From Planctomycetota bacterium (lineage in GTDB: Bacteria > Planctomycetota > Planctomycetia > Gemmatales > Gemmataceae), in the NCBI GenBank assembly GCA_018970845.1, contig JAGWVO010000217.1:1-6282 (forward strand): DNA of 6,282 bases, read 5' to 3'. This document shows positions 4,960 to 6,282 of this stretch, piece by piece; position 1 is the stretch's first letter, and each line of letters opens with the position of its first letter. Both the position numbers and the translations under genes were made by a program. The notes below the pieces were generated by a model. The model was not told the DNA's origin. It worked only from the letters and a program-made list of their open reading frames with translations, and ran no database searches.

Positions 4960-6282
4960 ATGGTTGCCACATGGTTCGCGACAGCTTTGCTGGCCAGCTT
5001 GACAGTGCCCCATGGGCGGCCAGCCACGATTTTCCATGTTCCGGAGAATCTTGAGCCCGAAACGGTCCGCCAGTTGGCGGCTTCAATTCAGGAACGGGTG
5101 TCGGCCGAGCGCAAGAAGGGCTCGACCCAGCGCCATGTGTTCATCCTCGATTTCAACCCGGGCGGAAGACCATCACGGTTGACCAACCTCGATTCCTGCC
5201 TCGTTCTCACCCGCATGATCCAGGGACTCGATCGGGACAAGGTATTGACCATCGGGTGGATCGAGGGCGACCTGACCGGCCACGGGGTTCTGGCGGCCTT
5301 GTCGTGCGAGGATCTTGTCATGGGCCCCAAGGCGACCCTGGGGCCGGCCCATGAGGGCGATGGCGAACTCGATCCGATCTACAAGGCGGCCTATGAGGAT
5401 GCGGCGCGCCGGCAGGGTCGTTCGGCCATCGTGGCCCGCAAGCTTGCCGACCCCGGCACGAGCATCCGCCGGGACCCTGACGCGCGCCCCGGCACCGACC
5501 GTTTCCGCGACGGTGCCGCCTTTGCCGGCGGGGAACCCGTGATGGAATCCGGTTCCCCCGGAAGATTTGACAGGGCAAGGGCCTTGGAACTGGGCCTCTG
5601 CTCGGCGGATTCCCCGGCCAGCCTGGCGGCCGTCCTCCAGCGCCTCAAGGTGGACCGCGACTCCGTGGCAGATTTTTCAAGCGCCGCCGGGCCCGTCGTG
5701 CAAATCAACCTTCGGGGAGAAATCAACGGCGCCATGCGCGAGAAGATCGCCCGCGACATTCGCCGCGCGCTGGGGCTGAAGCCTGAAATCGTGGTGCTGA
5801 ACCTCGAATGCCACGGGGGGCAGCCTCAAGAAGCCGTTTCCGCGGGTGAAGCGGCCCGCTCGATGGTCTCGATGGCCGGCCCTGAAACGCCACGACTGGT
5901 GGCCTACCTTTCACCCCAGGCGCGGGGAAACGCCCTGATTCTCGCGCTGGCCTGCGATGCCATTGTTTTCGACAAGCAGGCCAAACTTGGCTTTGAGGAA
6001 TCCCCGGGAGCGGGCGATCAGGCGGAGGGAGCCTTGGCCGAGGTGCTTGCCGGCCGGCAATGGCTTGGCGCGGCCGACTCCAAGGCCCTCGCCTCGGCCT
6101 TGGCCCGAAAGGAACCCGCCTTGCTGGCGGTCAGGCAGGCCGGCGGTCCCTTGGGACTCGCCCTGGGGCCGCCAGCGGCAGAGGCCCGGGTGGACCGGGA
6201 AATCAAGCGCCCCGGGGAATGGTGGCTCCTCAATGGCGACACAGCATCAGCGGTTCCATTTGAACTGTGTGGGGCACCCGTC
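4960..6282 (+). CDS. Secreted NfeD/ClpP-class-like protein with two degenerate ClpP-fold domains (partial, 3' end missing)
   Basis: The frame is open for 441 codons with no stop before the right edge. A short signal-peptide-like start (MVATWFATALLASLTVPHG) implies export or membrane anchoring. Two ClpP/crotonase-like repeats follow. The first covers about 58-220, with HVFILDFNPGG at 59-69 and the helix-strand unit LAALSCEDLVMGPKATLGPA at 111-130. The second covers about 246-345, with IVVLNLECHGG (277-287) and ILALACDAIVFDKQAKLG (327-344). This layout resembles NfeD-type membrane-bound ClpP-class proteins, whose C-terminal membrane helices and NfeD (OB-fold) domain would lie beyond the window. 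In active members a Ser-Ala-Gly carries the nucleophile before the ALA-C/A-D-E-I-x-M helix. Here the corresponding places read GHG (107-109) and ARG (321-323), so neither domain seems to be a serine protease. A role in envelope organisation or as a scaffold is inference. It follows ecfA by 74 bases on the same strand and may be cotranscribed. Confidence 0.75.
   Translation, partial: MVATWFATALLASLTVPHGRPATIFHVPENLEPETVRQLAASIQERVSAERKKGSTQRHVFILDFNPGGRPSRLTNLDSCLVLTRMIQGLDRDKVLTIGWIEGDLTGHGVLAALSCEDLVMGPKATLGPAHEGDGELDPIYKAAYEDAARRQGRSAIVARKLADPGTSIRRDPDARPGTDRFRDGAAFAGGEPVMESGSPGRFDRARALELGLCSADSPASLAAVLQRLKVDRDSVADFSSAAGPVVQINLRGEINGAMREKIARDIRRALGLKPEIVVLNLECHGGQPQEAVSAGEAARSMVSMAGPETPRLVAYLSPQARGNALILALACDAIVFDKQAKLGFEESPGAGDQAEGALAEVLAGRQWLGAADSKALASALARKEPALLAVRQAGGPLGLALGPPAAEARVDREIKRPGEWWLLNGDTASAVPFELCGAPV

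Noticed and set aside
4160..5086. Minus-strand frame of 308 codons opposite ecfA
   Set aside because: It mirrors the ABC ATPase codons, and its product lacks any recognisable motif.

Overview
The window reads as a GC-rich bacterial chromosome fragment, probably from a metagenome contig of the Planctomycetota/Verrucomicrobiota (PVC) group. This placement is an inference. It rests on a TIGR02996-type domain fused to a formylglycine-enzyme-like (FGE-sulfatase) domain, a habit typical of Gemmata-like planctomycetes but also seen elsewhere, and on a secreted tandem ClpP-fold protein whose nucleophile serines appear to be gone, as in many planctomycete NfeD-like proteins. No rRNA, tRNA, CRISPR array, transposase or integrase was seen.

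Left part (1-1505, all genes on the minus strand). Bases 1-121 are an exact second copy of the 3' end of the permease gene further right (1516-1636). This copy is joined in frame to the first 18 codons of a zinc-ribbon protein gene, giving a chimeric ORF that starts at 173 and runs off the left edge. Next come an AT-rich gene-free gap (174-364) and a cytoplasmic FGE-sulfatase-domain protein (365-1390) with a clear ribosome-binding site.

Middle (1506-3275, minus strand): a complete LldP-family L-lactate/glycolate permease of 589 residues. It starts at a GTG whose N-terminus lines up with E. coli LldP as recalled.

Right part (3393-6282, plus strand), divergent from the permease: an energy-coupling-factor (ECF) transporter module, with the membrane protein EcfT/CbiQ (3393-4151) overlapped by four bases with the ATPase EcfA/CbiO (4148-4885). 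No substrate-binding S component is in view. After a 74-base gap comes a long ORF, still open at the right edge (4960-6282, 441 codons). It has a signal peptide and two ClpP/crotonase-like domains resembling the NfeD/membrane-bound ClpP-class family.

Functional picture: lactate (or glycolate) uptake on one side, and an ATP-driven micronutrient (vitamin or metal) uptake engine plus an envelope quality-control-like protein on the other. The most unusual observation is the 121-base direct repeat flush with the window's left end, which creates the zinc-ribbon/permease chimera. It may be a real recombination or integration scar, a tandem duplication or an assembly artefact, and the sequence alone cannot decide.
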